From the NCBI GenBank assembly GCA_964394085.1, contig CAYMWF010000058.1:1-29822 (forward strand): a stretch of 29,822 bases of DNA, written 5' to 3'. Source of the DNA: CAYMWF01 sp964394085 [NCBI: uncultured Gemmatimonadota bacterium] (GTDB taxonomy: Bacteria > GCA-2686955 > CAYMWF01). Below, in pieces: positions 7,449 to 15,400 of the stretch (its first letter is position 1; the number at the start of each line of letters is the position of its first letter). The translations under genes and the position numbers were made by a program. Below the pieces are notes generated by a model that saw only the letters and a list, made by a program, of their open reading frames with translations, ran no database searches and was not told the origin of the DNA.

Positions 7449-9110
7449 ATGAGGGACGAAAACAGAACCGCCAGTGCCGGCGGCACCACACCTGATGATC
7501 GCCAGCCCGATGCGGTTGAGCCCGGCACGAGTGACATCGACAAGTCCCCGGTCGAGTCGTGGAGCACCATGACCCGCCGAAGCGTCCTCAAAGCGCTGGT
7601 GTCGATTCCCGTTCTCGGCGCCTTCTTCTACAACTTCTTCAAGAAAAAGGCTGCCGACGACATGAAGAAGCACGCGATTATGTCGGAGCTCGGTGTGAGG
7701 GAGGGAGGAGGACCCGCGGTCATTCCCGAGGCGATCTCCCGGCCGCCCGGCGAGCGAATTCGCGTGGGGATTATCGGATTCGGCGAGGAGGGTGAAGCCC
7801 TCGTTCGCCATGCCGGTTTCGCCCATCCTGACTGGGTCGGGAAGTCACGCCGGGCACACGGGGAGGATTCCCGTAATCGCCGTCTCGAGATCTATACGAA
7901 CCAGGCGGATCTGAATATCGCCGTCACGGGTGTCTGCGACGTGTTCGACGTACGGGCCGAGCGGGGCATTGCCGCCTCGCAGGTCGGAGTCCGCCCGGGA
8001 GGCGGCCCGGCGCTGCCGCCCGCCCGGCGGTTTCGCACGTACACCGACATGCTCGAAAGCGGTGAGGTCGATGCCGTTTTCATCGCGGCGCCCGATCACT
8101 GGCATTCTAAAATGACGATCGATGCCGTGAATGCGGGGATCCACGTTTACTGCGAAAAGTGCATGACTCGAACGGAAGAAGAGACTCACGGCGTCTACGA
8201 CGCGGTCAAGAACTCGAACGCCGTGTTCCAGCTGGGTCACCAGAACCGGCAGTCGGAGGCGCACATCAAGGCACGCGAGATCATCGCCGCCAACATCCTC
8301 GGGCACATTACCCTGGTCGAGGGGACGACCAACCGGAACGATCCCAGGGGCGCCTGGGTGGCGGACATCCACAGGGACGGCAATCCCCGGACGATCGACT
8401 GGGCGCAATTCGAGGGACCGGCGCCCAACAAGGTGCCGTTCAGCCTGGAGCGGTTTTTCCGGTGGCGGTGCTGGTACGATTACGGCACCGGGATCGCCGG
8501 CGACCTGCTGTCCCACGAGTACGACGCCGTCAACATGATCCTGGACATCGGGATCCCGAAATCGGCGGTGGCGTCGGGCGGCATCTATTATTTCAAGGAC
8601 GGCCGCGACGTGCCCGACGTCTTCCAGGCCGTACTCGAGTACCCCGAACGGGATCTCACGGTGGTGTACAGCGCTACCCTCGCAAACGGGAGGTACCGCG
8701 GACTGACGTTCATGGGCCACGATGCGTCGATGCAGGTCGGCGGAAATCTCACCGTGACGGCGGACCGGAGGTCCACGCGATACGGGCAGAAGATCGAAGA
8801 CGGCATCATCGATCCCTCGATGCCGATGTTGACCTACCGCCCGGGCTTCAAGGGAATCGATGCGGTCACCTCGGCCACGGAGGAGTATTTCGCGAGTCGA
8901 GGGTTGCTTTACACGTATCGGGGCGGCCGGCGCGTTTCGGCATACCACCTGCTCATCGAGGACTGGCTGAACATCATCAGGAACGGCGGCGAGACGAGCT
9001 GCAACATCGAGCGAGGGTTTGAGGCGGCCATAACCTGCCACATGGCCACGCGTGCTTTTCTGGAGGGGCGCAAAGTGGAGTGGGATCCGGTCCGCCGGGC
9101 CATCGTCTGA
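7449..9110 (+). CDS. Tat-type Gfo/Idh/MocA oxidoreductase
   Basis: 553 residues. A twin-arginine signal TRRSVLKAL (42-50) runs into a hydrophobic stretch and lies behind an unusual 41-residue polar N-terminal tail. The Rossmann domain starts with IRVGIIGFGEEG (nucleotide-binding G110, G112, G115). The EKP-type motif of the family appears as EKCMT with E236 and K237, and GHQNRQ follows, as in many exported sugar-acting members. The C-terminal half is the substrate domain. Start ATG at 7449 has GAGGAAAAA ahead of it and follows the DoxX stop by 10 bases; an internal ATG at 7569 (MTRRSV) would give a normal-length signal. The Tat pathway would export the protein folded with its NAD(P) cofactor. 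Substrate, likely a sugar or inositol derivative, is unknown. Confidence 0.88.
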   Translation: MRDENRTASAGGTTPDDRQPDAVEPGTSDIDKSPVESWSTMTRRSVLKALVSIPVLGAFFYNFFKKKAADDMKKHAIMSELGVREGGGPAVIPEAISRPPGERIRVGIIGFGEEGEALVRHAGFAHPDWVGKSRRAHGEDSRNRRLEIYTNQADLNIAVTGVCDVFDVRAERGIAASQVGVRPGGGPALPPARRFRTYTDMLESGEVDAVFIAAPDHWHSKMTIDAVNAGIHVYCEKCMTRTEEETHGVYDAVKNSNAVFQLGHQNRQSEAHIKAREIIAANILGHITLVEGTTNRNDPRGAWVADIHRDGNPRTIDWAQFEGPAPNKVPFSLERFFRWRCWYDYGTGIAGDLLSHEYDAVNMILDIGIPKSAVASGGIYYFKDGRDVPDVFQAVLEYPERDLTVVYSATLANGRYRGLTFMGHDASMQVGGNLTVTADRRSTRYGQKIEDGIIDPSMPMLTYRPGFKGIDAVTSATEEYFASRGLLYTYRGGRRVSAYHLLIEDWLNIIRNGGETSCNIERGFEAAITCHMATRAFLEGRKVEWDPVRRAIV

Positions 9111-9252
9111 GGCGATCCAACACTTGACGGGCGAGGGGCGGTAGGGCGGGTGAGACGGCAGGCGGTAAGCAACGGTCCTTCCGGCGCTGTGCGTACCCGA
9201 CTACTCAACGAGAAGCAGTTTCGGGTTCAGGATTGGAAAAGGGTTCATTCAG

Positions 9253-10155
9253 ATGATGATCCGCATCACAATGCTACTATTTATTGGGTTGGCATTTTCA
9301 GGATGTGAAAACAATAATCCTGAAAGTAATCAAAAAGACAATATTGATGGAAAAATATTTCAAAAAAGTTCTAAACGCGGACTCGCATTCAACTTGACTC
9401 ATCCCGATGATTTTGAATCGCTGAAGGAAGGTGTGTCCTGGTGGTATAACTGGCATTGGAATACAGCTGCTCCTGAAAATTATCATACAGATTATAAAAT
9501 GGAGTTTATTCCGATGCTCTGGGGAGGCGACACAAGCGTTAACGATATTGATAATATAAAAAATTTTATACTCAACCACCCCGAAGTGAAATATTTACTC
9601 GTAATGAATGAGCCGAACTTGATTGATCAAGCGAATCGTACACCGTCTCAAGCTGCAGGCGACTGGTTGGTTTACGAGCAAATCAAAAATGATTTTTCAG
9701 AAGAAGGTCGAGACATCGCAATAGTTGGTCCGGCAATGAATTGGGGCACGATGAATGACTATCGGGACCCGGTGGTTTGGCTCGATGCATTCTATCAATC
9801 ATTCAGATCTGTTGCCGGAAGAGACCCCATAATCGATTATCTGGCTTTTCACTGGTATGATTACGGGCTCGAAAAACAATTAGATAGATTACAAAAGTAC
9901 GGCAGGCAAATCTGGGTCACGGAAATGGCAAACTGGAACCCGCAAATTGATACATATCATGAACAGATTGAACAAATGCTGGAGATGGTGGCCATCTGCG
10001 AAAACAGGCCTGACGTGGTTCGATATGCCTGGTTTTATGGTCGAGGTGATTTTCCTGACGAAAACTTTACCTATATTTTTAATCAGAGTTTCGGCGAACT
10101 CTCTCCACTTGGCGAAACATACGTAGATTTACCATATGTTGATAAACTGAACTAA
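9253..10155 (+). CDS. GH128-like glycan hydrolase lipoprotein
   Basis: 300 residues. A short signal ends in AFSGC with lipid cysteine C18. The core matches the Glyco_hydro_cc/GH128 fold: VSWWYNWHW (62-69), FIPMLWG (85-91), LLVMNEPN with probable acid/base E120, AFHWYDYG (198-205) and WVTEMAN with probable nucleophile E224. Characterised GH128 enzymes are endo-beta-1,3-glucanases. Tandem ATGs stand at 9253 and 9256, with AAAAGGG about nine bases ahead. The gene is distinctly AT-rich compared with the preceding operon. Its downstream neighbour encodes a GH17-GT2 glucan synthase type protein, so a role in trimming the same beta-1,3-glucan is likely but inferred. Confidence 0.82.
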   Translation: MMIRITMLLFIGLAFSGCENNNPESNQKDNIDGKIFQKSSKRGLAFNLTHPDDFESLKEGVSWWYNWHWNTAAPENYHTDYKMEFIPMLWGGDTSVNDIDNIKNFILNHPEVKYLLVMNEPNLIDQANRTPSQAAGDWLVYEQIKNDFSEEGRDIAIVGPAMNWGTMNDYRDPVVWLDAFYQSFRSVAGRDPIIDYLAFHWYDYGLEKQLDRLQKYGRQIWVTEMANWNPQIDTYHEQIEQMLEMVAICENRPDVVRYAWFYGRGDFPDENFTYIFNQSFGELSPLGETYVDLPYVDKLN

Positions 10156-10232
10156 TCGGCCTCTGCACCACCCGACAGCGGGGTTGTTTTTGCCGTCCCG
10201 ACCTGGGGCGGGTTCGAGCGAAATCTGCGATC

Positions 10233-10262
10233 TTGACATCCCCGGATATTTTGACGGATAAT
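10233..10262 (+). promoter_or_regulatory. Sigma-70-like promoter ahead of the GH17-GT2 gene
   Basis: TTGACA at 10233-10238 is followed after 18 bases by GATAAT at 10257-10262, a perfect -35 box and a 5-of-6 -10 box. It lies in the 287-base gap between the GH128-like gene and the GH17-GT2 gene, about 180 bases ahead of the latter. The long leader after it holds no further open reading frame of note. If real, the two glucan genes are not strictly one transcript. Confidence 0.45.
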
Positions 10263-10442
10263 TTGCCTTCAACGCAAATTCAAGGCGGGGGGTCTAATGT
10301 CGAATATTGCTTTAATTGGTTATATGACAGGCTGTTAAATGAGAACATTTATTATTATGGCGCCCATTTGAGACCGAGTGGTCTGTAATCAGAATCGGAA
10401 GAAGCAGTTAAAGCAACTAATTCAGAAAAAAAATTTAAAAAG

Positions 10443-13001
10443 ATGCGTCATAACATTCTAATCATTGTTTTTATTGCGCTTTTGAATATCAGCGGGTGGT
10501 TGGTACTGCATCAACGCCCTCACATGGCTGCTGATATATCTTATCCTTTTGCTTCTATCAGTTTTGAACCCAATCACCCCTACAATCATAATCCCGAGAG
10601 ACCCGAAGACATTTCTGAAGAACAGTTAGAAGAAGACTTTAAAAAAATTGCAGGCAAAACCAGATGCGTCAGAATATATCGCCCGACAAACGGTATGGAA
10701 AAAGTGCCTGAAATTGCTCAAAAATATAATATGACGGTTATTGCCGGGACCTGGTTTGATGGAAACAATGCTAAGAAAAATCAGCGTGAATTCGATGCTT
10801 TAATGCAAATGGTGAATGACAATTCCAATATTACTCACCTGTTAATCGGAAACGAAATACCATTTGTCAGAATGCAAAAAGAACAAGAAGAAGAATTAAT
10901 TGATTTTGTCTTGGAAGCTAAAAAACGAACAGACCTTCCTGTTTCAACCGCGAGAACCAAAGATGCATGGTTGGATGATCCTGATTTGGCTCAGTATGTT
11001 GATTTTATTCCTATTCATATAATACCTTACTGGTACGGCATTTCGAATGAACAGGCAGTTGAGTCAGTCCTTGAGAGTTATGAAGTTGTTAAGAAAGCGT
11101 TTCCTGGTAAACCTGTAATGATAGCGGAAGTAGGATGGCCGTCTCTGGGGGCGCAAAGGGGTGAGTCGTATGCAAATAAAGTCAGCCAGGCTCAATTTAT
11201 CAGAGATTTTATTGCCTCTGCTCAAAAAGAAAGTCTTTTTTATAACATAGTTGAAGCATTTGATCAGCCTTGGAAACTCAGACATATCGGCGGGCGGGCT
11301 GATTCACATTTTGGAATAATGACGCCGCAGGGGCGCGAAAAGTTTCCATTAAGCGGTCCGATATTTCCTTATGATAATTGGCTGGCAGTCTTTTTATCCA
11401 CTTTTTTGGGGTTGATGGTGAATGCTGTTTTTCTCTATCACCATTCAGATATCAACCTGAAAGGTCGATTGTTTGCTGCTATTATCATTCAATTCGTTAT
11501 GACTTTTATTACAGTCATCGGCGGAACGATTGCTGCGGAATACATGCTGTGGTTTTTATCAGTTTGGCTGCTTATAATCCCTGCACTGATCCTATTATTT
11601 ACAAGTCTTCTGGTTAGAACGTTTGAAACAGCCGAGGTTATTGGCGACAGACCTTTGAAAAGGAATGTCAAAGCTGGTGTCTTGAAATCATCAAAACAGC
11701 CTTTTGTCTCTATTCATGTGGCATGCCGCAACGAGCCCCCGCAGATAGTAATTGAAACAGCGAAGCATTTGTTGGATTTAGATTATCCGGCTTTTGAAGT
11801 TCTTGTTATAGATAATAATACCGAAGATGAAGCTTTATGGCTTCCGGTCCAGGAATTTGTTGAAAAATCAGCTGACAATATTCGGTTTCATCATTTGGAA
11901 AACTGGCCGGGGTTTAAAGCAGGAGCGCTAAACTACGGCCTGGGCGTAGCTGATCCGCAGGCTGAAATCATTGCAGTGGTCGACGCTGATTATATTGTAG
12001 AAAAAAACTGGCTGAGCGAAACAATTCCTTTTTTCGAAGACGATAAGATAGCGGTAGTGCAGGCTCCACAGTCTTATCGCGATTATGAAAACAGTAAATT
12101 TCAAAGTATCATCAATGATGAATACCGCGGTTTTTTCTCAATAGGGATGGTGCAGAGAAATGAATATAACGCAATAATTCAGCATGGGACAATGACGTTG
12201 ATAAGAAAGTCCGTGTTAATGGAAGTCGGACAGTGGTCGGAATGGTCAATTTGTGAAGATACCGAACTGGGATTGAGAATACTCGAGGCCGGTTACGAAA
12301 AACAGTATGTCAATAAGGTTTTTGGAAGAGGATTAATTCCTTATACTTTTTCAGATTATGCCAAACAGCGGGTTCGCTGGTCGTTTGGGGCCGTGCGTAT
12401 TATTTTGAGACACTGGAAGGAGTTACTTGGACTAAAAGGTACTTTAACTTTTCGGCAGCGTTATCATTTCTTATCCGGGTGGATTCCCTGGATTGGAGAT
12501 GGCCTGTACCCGTTTTTTACTTTATTCGGGATAGCAGGGGCGAGTCTAATCATCTGGAACCCCAGGTATTTTCCTCCTTCAGAATTTTTGTTTCCGATAA
12601 TCATATACCTTGTACTCACTGCTGTTATGACTGTTTGGACTCAAAAGAAAAGACTGAACATTACTAATAAACAGGTTTTCTTGAGTTTGATTGCAGGGGC
12701 TTCGTTGACTGGATACATTTCAATGGGAGTAATAAAAGGGTTCATCCGCCTAAAACAACCTTTTCATCGAACAGGAAAAACAAAGGAAGTAAATATCTAT
12801 GGCTTTAGATTTTTACTCAACACAAAATTAGAAATGGCATTAGTAACTACTATGGCGATATTAGCCGGCTGTATTATTTTTAAACACGGTTTTGACCATT
12901 CGGCTGCGGTTACGTGGTGTATTATATTGTTTATTCTTTCGATTCCCAACTTTGCTGTGATTTTTATGAAATTTTATGAAGTTTTTCGCAATGAAAGTTA
13001 A
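10443..13001 (+). CDS. GH17-GT2 fusion, beta-glucan synthase/transglycosylase
   Basis: 852 residues in three parts. A membrane segment (about 5-23) leads to an exported GH17-like domain (about 35-300) with IGNE (acid/base E138) and AEVGWPS (nucleophile E229). Two to three membrane helices (about 312-392) lead to a cytoplasmic GT2 domain (about 420-660): VACRNEP, DAD (514-516), the ED of CEDTELG (605-606) and QRVRW (642-646), the marks of processive cellulose-synthase-like enzymes. Several helices close the protein. GH17-GT2 fusions are known from bacterial beta-1,3-glucan makers, in which GH17 acts as transglycosylase on the new chain. The ribosome site is weak (AAAAAG). Base use is AT-rich like the GH128 neighbour. 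All catalytic residues appear intact. Product linkage is inferred, not seen. Confidence 0.88.
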   Translation: MRHNILIIVFIALLNISGWLVLHQRPHMAADISYPFASISFEPNHPYNHNPERPEDISEEQLEEDFKKIAGKTRCVRIYRPTNGMEKVPEIAQKYNMTVIAGTWFDGNNAKKNQREFDALMQMVNDNSNITHLLIGNEIPFVRMQKEQEEELIDFVLEAKKRTDLPVSTARTKDAWLDDPDLAQYVDFIPIHIIPYWYGISNEQAVESVLESYEVVKKAFPGKPVMIAEVGWPSLGAQRGESYANKVSQAQFIRDFIASAQKESLFYNIVEAFDQPWKLRHIGGRADSHFGIMTPQGREKFPLSGPIFPYDNWLAVFLSTFLGLMVNAVFLYHHSDINLKGRLFAAIIIQFVMTFITVIGGTIAAEYMLWFLSVWLLIIPALILLFTSLLVRTFETAEVIGDRPLKRNVKAGVLKSSKQPFVSIHVACRNEPPQIVIETAKHLLDLDYPAFEVLVIDNNTEDEALWLPVQEFVEKSADNIRFHHLENWPGFKAGALNYGLGVADPQAEIIAVVDADYIVEKNWLSETIPFFEDDKIAVVQAPQSYRDYENSKFQSIINDEYRGFFSIGMVQRNEYNAIIQHGTMTLIRKSVLMEVGQWSEWSICEDTELGLRILEAGYEKQYVNKVFGRGLIPYTFSDYAKQRVRWSFGAVRIILRHWKELLGLKGTLTFRQRYHFLSGWIPWIGDGLYPFFTLFGIAGASLIIWNPRYFPPSEFLFPIIIYLVLTAVMTVWTQKKRLNITNKQVFLSLIAGASLTGYISMGVIKGFIRLKQPFHRTGKTKEVNIYGFRFLLNTKLEMALVTTMAILAGCIIFKHGFDHSAAVTWCIILFILSIPNFAVIFMKFYEVFRNES

Positions 13002-13115
13002 ATCAAAATCAAAGCGGTTCGATACGATCCGGTTCCCGGCTCAGGGGAGAGCAGTTTTGTTTTTCCTATCATTTCTCGACCTGCCGGGCTGCCGCATCCC
13101 GGCCGGAGGCGGCGC

Positions 13116-14102
13116 ATGAGGGTGCGCGAGGCTGTGGCGCTGGCTGCGGCGGTGGCTCGAGTGCGCCTGCTGGGGCGACGCGTGCCGGTCTTCGTCTCCT
13201 GGGCTGCCACTTACCGCTGCAGCCGGCGCTGCCGCTACTGCCGGGTATGGGAGACGCCGTCATCCGAGATGGACACCCATACGGCCCTGCGCCGCGTGGA
13301 AGCATTGAGGGCTCAGGGGGCGCGGCACTTGAGCGTTACCGGCGGCGAGCCCTTGCTCTGCGAGGATCTGGATCATGTGCTGCGCCGCTGCGCGACGCTC
13401 GGTATGCGGACGAGCATCAACACCCACGGCGACCTGCTGCCCGAGCGCCCCGAAGTGCTGGAATGGCTGGACACCGTCACCCTCAGCCTGGATGGTGATC
13501 GGGCGGTGCACGATGCGTTGCGCGGCGCCGGCGCTTTCGACGACGTCCTGGCAGCCGCCGAACTGGTGCACTCGCACGGCAGACACCTGCAGGTCACCAT
13601 GGTCCTGACGAATGAGAACGCGGACCAGGTGGACGCGGTGCTGGACCTGTGCCGACGCCTGGGCGCCACGGCCTCGTTTCACCCGGTTTACAGCGACTCG
13701 CTACTGTGGCCCGACACCCACGCGCCGCTGCAGCTCGCAGCCGCCGAGAACGCAGGTGTCTTCGCTCACCTCGCACGGGTCAAGCGCGCCGAACCGGAGC
13801 TCATCCGGGACTCCATCTTGAGCCTGCGGCACCTGGCTCACTGGCCGCAGGACACGGCGGTACCCTGCGTCGCCGGCCGCCTCTTCCTGCGCATGACCCC
13901 CGATGGCGACCTCCTGGCATGCGGGTGGAAGCAGAGCACGGGGTCAGTCGAGCGCCCCGTGCGGCCGGCGGAGGACAGCGTGGCCGAGGCCGTTGCCGGT
14001 CTGCACTGCGAGCCCTGCCGCCAGTGCTGGAACCCGGGAGTGGTGGACCTCAACGCGGCCGCCTGCGGCCGGCCGGACCCCATCCTGGAGCGGCTGCGGT
14101 GA
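13116..14102 (+). CDS. Radical SAM protein with SPASM-like C-terminus
   Basis: 328 residues. CSRRCRYC places the cluster cysteines at C35, C39 and C42, and TGGEP (75-79) is the SAM-binding motif. The C-terminal part has further cysteines at about 251, 269, 298, 301 and 304 (CEPCRQC), plus one near 317. This is a SPASM/twitch-like arrangement for an auxiliary iron-sulfur cluster. Such enzymes modify peptides, or in some families other metabolites. GGAGG stands about seven bases ahead of the ATG. The gene is extremely GC-rich, close to 70% by eye, directly after the AT-rich glucan genes. No small precursor peptide gene is evident beside it, so the substrate is unknown. Confidence 0.85.
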   Translation: MRVREAVALAAAVARVRLLGRRVPVFVSWAATYRCSRRCRYCRVWETPSSEMDTHTALRRVEALRAQGARHLSVTGGEPLLCEDLDHVLRRCATLGMRTSINTHGDLLPERPEVLEWLDTVTLSLDGDRAVHDALRGAGAFDDVLAAAELVHSHGRHLQVTMVLTNENADQVDAVLDLCRRLGATASFHPVYSDSLLWPDTHAPLQLAAAENAGVFAHLARVKRAEPELIRDSILSLRHLAHWPQDTAVPCVAGRLFLRMTPDGDLLACGWKQSTGSVERPVRPAEDSVAEAVAGLHCEPCRQCWNPGVVDLNAAACGRPDPILERLR

Positions 14103-14160
14103 CGGCGGCGAAGTGGTGCTGGTGACCGCCTGCGGTGGGGGGCTCCGGTTCATCCGATAT

Positions 14161-15045
14161 CTAACCGCAAGGATTTTCCCCACGTGGGGAAGTTTTTCGC
14201 AGGGTAAATCTGAAATCACATCTCGACGCACCCGAAGCCAGGGTTCCCTTGCGGGTCAGGTGAACGGGTGATCCTTCTGCATTAAAGACGATTTCATCCC
14301 CCCTGCAGAAAAGAGGGGCCAGCTCGGGCAAACCGAGTTTTTGAGAGAGTTCGACGAAACGGCAGCGGGTGATGTCGACTGCCGCGGTATCGCTGCTGAA
14401 TGAACGGATAATGTATTCCGCATTTACAAAATACCGGAAGACCTCGTCGAACTTCGCCGGGTCACCGGAGTGTGTTATCTCCACCAGGGTTTTAATGTCA
14501 CCGAAAACAATCCTTATAAACTCAATGCTTCCAGCCAGTACGATCTCCTCGAGACATTCCAGTGCTTTTTTCTCGCCTGTTACCGGCACCAGCAGGCGGT
14601 AAAGTACGACTGCCGCGTCCATCTGGCGACGGGAAAGAATATCCCTTTCATCCCCCGGCGGTTCAACAGACTGCCAGGTGTTCTTGCTCAGGCTTCTCGA
14701 AACCAGTTTGAGGAGCAGGACCGGAAGTTTACGAATGCCCGCATACCGTTTAAGGATCGCCAGCGCCCCGGGAAGGCTTCTTCTTTCCGCAAGGCGGATT
14801 CGTTTCATCGAGGCTTTAAATTCCGGAGATTTCATCCTGCCTGCCTGGTCGAGATCCCTGTTCCCGGCACGGTTATAAATCCCCTTGGCGACCAGTACCG
14901 CACCAACGTCCACCGAGATGTCTACACCCAGCCTGGCTCGAAGGCTGTTCGGTGGAACACGGGGGAGCAGAGGATGCGTCATTGAACAGGAAAGGAACAG
15001 GGAAAGACTTACCACTGCAAGAGCAATGGTAACGATTCGTTGCAT
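14161..15045 (-). CDS. ATC-hydrolase-like lipoprotein
   Basis: 294 residues from the ATG at 15045. This start gives a lipoprotein-like signal ending LFLSC with C20; the open frame extends 24 codons further without a better ribosome site. The C-terminal third carries C228-x-F, GLPELAPLFC (C247) followed by RGDE, and TLASGASRCDFRF (C276). This matches the L-2-amino-thiazoline-4-carboxylate hydrolase-like family, whose members often keep the LFC-x-x-D and C-D-F-R blocks. The middle is helical with no recognised motif. The family is usually cytoplasmic, so a lipoprotein form would be unusual. It is convergent with the radical SAM gene. Real activity is unknown; the family call rests on the C-terminal pattern alone. 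Confidence 0.6.
   Translation of the reverse strand: MQRIVTIALAVVSLSLFLSCSMTHPLLPRVPPNSLRARLGVDISVDVGAVLVAKGIYNRAGNRDLDQAGRMKSPEFKASMKRIRLAERRSLPGALAILKRYAGIRKLPVLLLKLVSRSLSKNTWQSVEPPGDERDILSRRQMDAAVVLYRLLVPVTGEKKALECLEEIVLAGSIEFIRIVFGDIKTLVEITHSGDPAKFDEVFRYFVNAEYIIRSFSSDTAAVDITRCRFVELSQKLGLPELAPLFCRGDEIVFNAEGSPVHLTRKGTLASGASRCDFRFTLRKTSPRGENPCG
14176..14196 (+). terminator. Palindrome with T-run after the radical SAM gene
   Basis: A perfect 16-base palindrome centred on CCCCACGTGGGG (14178-14189) is followed by GTTTTT on the plus strand, 74 bases after the radical SAM stop. It can form a 6-bp stem with a 4-base loop and would serve as a factor-independent terminator. It overlaps the last codons of the convergent gene, which is common for tail-to-tail pairs. 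Confidence 0.4.
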
Positions 15046-15321
15046 GATGCCACACCATAGTTGACGGAGCATCCGTCGCCCCGAAATCATAGCACGATTT
15101 CGTCCGAACGACCACATTGATTCGTGCGTCCTTGCGCAGGTTCAACTCGGTCATTTTTCAGTTCAGGATTTAATATTTCAGCAGATTGTGATGCCGCTCC
15201 ATGTCTGGGATGCCGATACTCCAGGGTGTTCAATATATCGCACAGCGCAGAGATCCTCCTTTAAACATTTGCATGTCTTCGGAATACATGTTAAGTTAAC
15301 AATGGAAGGAGATTTATTCGA

Positions 15322-15396
15322 ATGAAATCGTCTTATCCGGTGTCGAAGTTTCATGGCTGGAATTCTGGAAACTTGCCGGAGCCAACGAAAGGATAG
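15322..15396 (+). CDS. Possible 24-residue upstream peptide
   Basis: A short frame starts at ATG 15322 behind a strong GGAAGGAG with eight bases of spacing, and stops with TAG at 15394, four bases before the ATG of the phosphatase gene at 15401. The predicted peptide begins MKSSYPVSKF and ends EPTKG. It resembles nothing known and is not clearly conserved ahead of the tandem paralogue. It could be a translated leader coupling ribosomes onto the next gene, or a chance frame. The strong ribosome site is the only support. Confidence 0.3.
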   Translation: MKSSYPVSKFHGWNSGNLPEPTKG

Positions 15397-15400
15397 ATGG

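Noticed and set aside
7845-9041. Minus-strand open frame of 398 codons
   Set aside because: It lies fully antisense to the Gfo/Idh/MocA gene, has no family motifs and an arginine- and proline-rich make-up typical of shadow frames in GC-rich genes.
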